From: Candidatus Bathyarchaeota archaeon
GTDB taxonomy: Archaea > Thermoproteota > Bathyarchaeia > Bathyarchaeales > SOJC01
DNA: 6,880 bases
Direction of reading: 5' to 3'
Assembly (NCBI GenBank): GCA_030608925.1
Contig: JAUWDF010000036.1
Span: 1-6,880, forward strand
Position 1 is the stretch's first letter; each line of letters begins with the position of its first letter. This document shows, piece after piece, positions 5,999-6,880 of this stretch. The position numbers were made by a program, and so were the translations under genes. The notes below the pieces were generated by a model. That model saw nothing but the letters and a program-made list of their open reading frames with translations, was not told the origin of the DNA and ran no database searches.

Positions 5999-6142
5999 AT
6001 GGGGAAAAAGAAACCTTCACGTGCAAAGAGAAGGATGTTGGAAAGACAGAGAGAACCTCGTATCTATAGTTCTGAAAGTCTTCGTCATGCGTATGAACAG
6101 AAAACCAGATGGGTAAGCAAGGTTCAAAAAAGAAAAGAGTGA
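5999..6142 (+). CDS. 47-aa highly basic small protein, unknown function
   Basis: I do not recognise this gene. It reads MGKKKPSRAKRRMLERQREP, then RIYSSESLRHAYEQKTRWVS, then KVQKRKE and TGA. About 40 percent of residues are Lys or Arg, with no cysteine, so it should bind nucleic acid or an acidic partner; a ribosome-associated or chromatin role is possible but unproven. Support comes from the start: GGTGAT at 5987-5992 matches the 16S tail with 6 nt to ATG 5999, and a TATA-like box lies at 5944-5950. The coding frame is uninterrupted and compositionally unlike random translation. It diverges from the 48-aa gene and is followed by 90 nt of AT-rich spacer before the radical SAM gene. Close homologues in related genomes would settle it. 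Confidence 0.6.
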   Translation: MGKKKPSRAKRRMLERQREPRIYSSESLRHAYEQKTRWVSKVQKRKE

Positions 6143-6160
6143 TAGCCACACAATGGATAT

Positions 6161-6180
6161 CGCGCGCATTTAAATGATCA
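6161..6180. repeat. CGCGCGC followed by overlapping AT palindromes
   Basis: CGCGCGC (6161-6167) runs into the 10-bp palindrome CATTTAAATG (6167-6176), which overlaps TGATCA (6175-6180). The cluster lies in the spacer before the radical SAM gene and could be a promoter element or a protein site. No function is established. Confidence 0.3.
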
Positions 6181-6200
6181 TTCTCGAGTCTATGACGCAC

Positions 6201-6208
6201 TTAATTAA
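6201..6208 (+). promoter_or_regulatory. likely TATA box of the radical SAM gene
   Basis: TTAATTAA is centred about 28 nt before ATG 6233, the distance expected from TATA box to transcription start in archaea. Together with the absence of any Shine-Dalgarno before 6233, it suggests that transcription begins at or within a few bases of the ATG, giving a leaderless message. Confidence 0.5.
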
Positions 6209-6232
6209 TGCCTTCTTCATGATACCTACGTC

Positions 6233-6880
6233 ATGAAAAAATATGTGTACGCATTGCTTTACCTTGTTTGGCTTGAACTCAAGAGAGTTATTTTTGGAGT
6301 GAAGTATTTTGCAGAAGTTGATGTAACGGATAACTGCAATCTTAGATGCAAACACTGCTATCATTTTCACGGAAAAGGCGATTTTAGAACACTAGAACTA
6401 TCTATACCTGTTTTGGAAAAAAGGTTTAATGAACTCTACAAGTCAGGAATAAGGCATAATCTTTTGGTTGGTGGTGAACCTGCGCTCAGGATTGATGTTC
6501 TCATGCTTGCTGATCGGGTTTTTCCTTTTGTCTACGTTATTACGAACGGAACGATTAAGATACCAGAAGAATTTAATCACCGGTTATTTGTTTCAATAGA
6601 TGGTTCTCGAAAAACAAACGATTCAATCAGATGAAAATGTTTTTTTTCAAGAGTAATGAAAAATTATTCGGGGGATAAACGTGTTTTTATCAATATGACA
6701 ATAACGAAATGTAACTACAAGGAACTTGAGGAGGTCATAAAAATTGCAAGAGACAATGGTTTCGCTGGTGTTGTGTGTAACATATGCGCGTCTGGAACTG
6801 ATATCAGTGTTCCCATGTTTATAAGAAGAGAAGAGAGGGGGACTATAATAGAGGAACTGAAACGGGTAAAATCATTGTAT
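6233..6880 (+). pseudogene. radical SAM protein, interrupted by one in-frame TGA and cut by the window edge
   Basis: This is an iron-sulfur enzyme that would use S-adenosylmethionine to make a 5'-deoxyadenosyl radical; the substrate is unknown. The N-terminus (MKKYVYALLYLVWLELKR) has a hydrophobic or amphipathic helix that may touch the membrane. Next are the cluster motif CNLRCKHC (C35, C39, C42), the SAM-binding GGEP at 80-83, and the later strands VITNG (102-106) and SIDGS (121-125). At codon 134 the frame meets TGA (6632-6634). Translation then resumes in the same frame with KCFFSRVMKNYSGDKRVF and continues to the window end without another stop. Relatives typically read SIDG...IRG...F..V at this spot, so TGA replaces an expected glycine codon (GGA to TGA is one change). 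TGA is the stop of glyA and of the 47-aa gene, so it is not generally reassigned here. The cause may be a nonsense mutation, a sequence error or readthrough. No Shine-Dalgarno precedes ATG 6233. Confidence 0.8.

Noticed and set aside
5982..6370. Minus-strand open frames of 66-72 codons over the 47-aa gene and the radical SAM start
   Set aside because: They are opposite frames with better support, have no Shine-Dalgarno, and have no recognisable protein features.
6632..6634. UGA reassigned to glycine or selenocysteine
   Set aside because: glyA and the 47-aa gene end in TGA, so global reassignment is excluded. No hairpin resembling a SECIS follows the codon, and the expected residue is glycine, not cysteine. 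A lesion or error is simpler.
1..6880. CRISPR array, insertion sequence or toxin-antitoxin module
   Set aside because: No spaced direct repeats, transposase motifs or terminal inverted repeats are visible. The MazG-type enzyme is a pyrophosphohydrolase associated with nucleotide clean-up, not a MazEF toxin-antitoxin component.

Overview
The window is archaeal chromosome. The largest gene encodes DP2, the catalytic large subunit of the archaea-only family D DNA polymerase. Other archaeal signs are TATA-like boxes about 25-28 nt before several starts, Shine-Dalgarno sites mixed with SD-less starts, and an archaeal-style serine hydroxymethyltransferase. Coding is dense with moderate to low GC. 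DP2 followed directly by a small winged-helix protein, together with the protein styles, suggests a lineage near Bathyarchaeia. That placement is an inference and cannot be proved from this stretch.

Layout. Bases 97-3513 (+) encode polC/DP2, complete and without an intein. A 96-aa winged-helix DNA-binding protein follows after only 21 nt (3535-3825, +), probably in the same transcript. Facing them is a minus-strand pair: glyA (serine hydroxymethyltransferase, 5477-4164), then, 32 nt downstream, a MazG-type nucleotide pyrophosphohydrolase with a cysteine-rich tail (4131-3811). The two transcription units converge, and the winged-helix and mazG reading frames overlap tail to tail by 15 bp.

From 5478 to 6232 there is no long gene, but the stretch is not empty. 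I find three small reading frames: a 48-aa basic protein (5888-5742, minus, near-perfect Shine-Dalgarno and TTG start), a 35-aa four-cysteine miniprotein (5704-5597, minus), and a 47-aa very basic protein (5999-6142, plus). The 48-aa and 47-aa genes diverge from a shared AT-rich promoter region. The two minus-strand genes lie upstream of glyA in the same direction. A (GC)5 tract and a small dyad lie between the 35-aa gene and glyA.

The right end (6233 to the window edge) holds the N-terminal two thirds or so of a radical SAM protein. Its frame is interrupted by a single in-frame TGA at 6632-6634, exactly where relatives usually have the glycine of an 'IRG' motif. Coding resumes in the same frame and runs off the window. 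This looks like a nonsense mutation, a sequence error or, less likely, recoding.

Functionally, DP2 (replication), SHMT (one-carbon units, including those for thymidylate and purines) and a MazG-type NTP pyrophosphohydrolase fit a loose DNA-synthesis and nucleotide-supply theme. The roles of the three miniproteins and the radical SAM protein cannot be told from sequence alone. I see no mobile element, CRISPR array or RNA gene.
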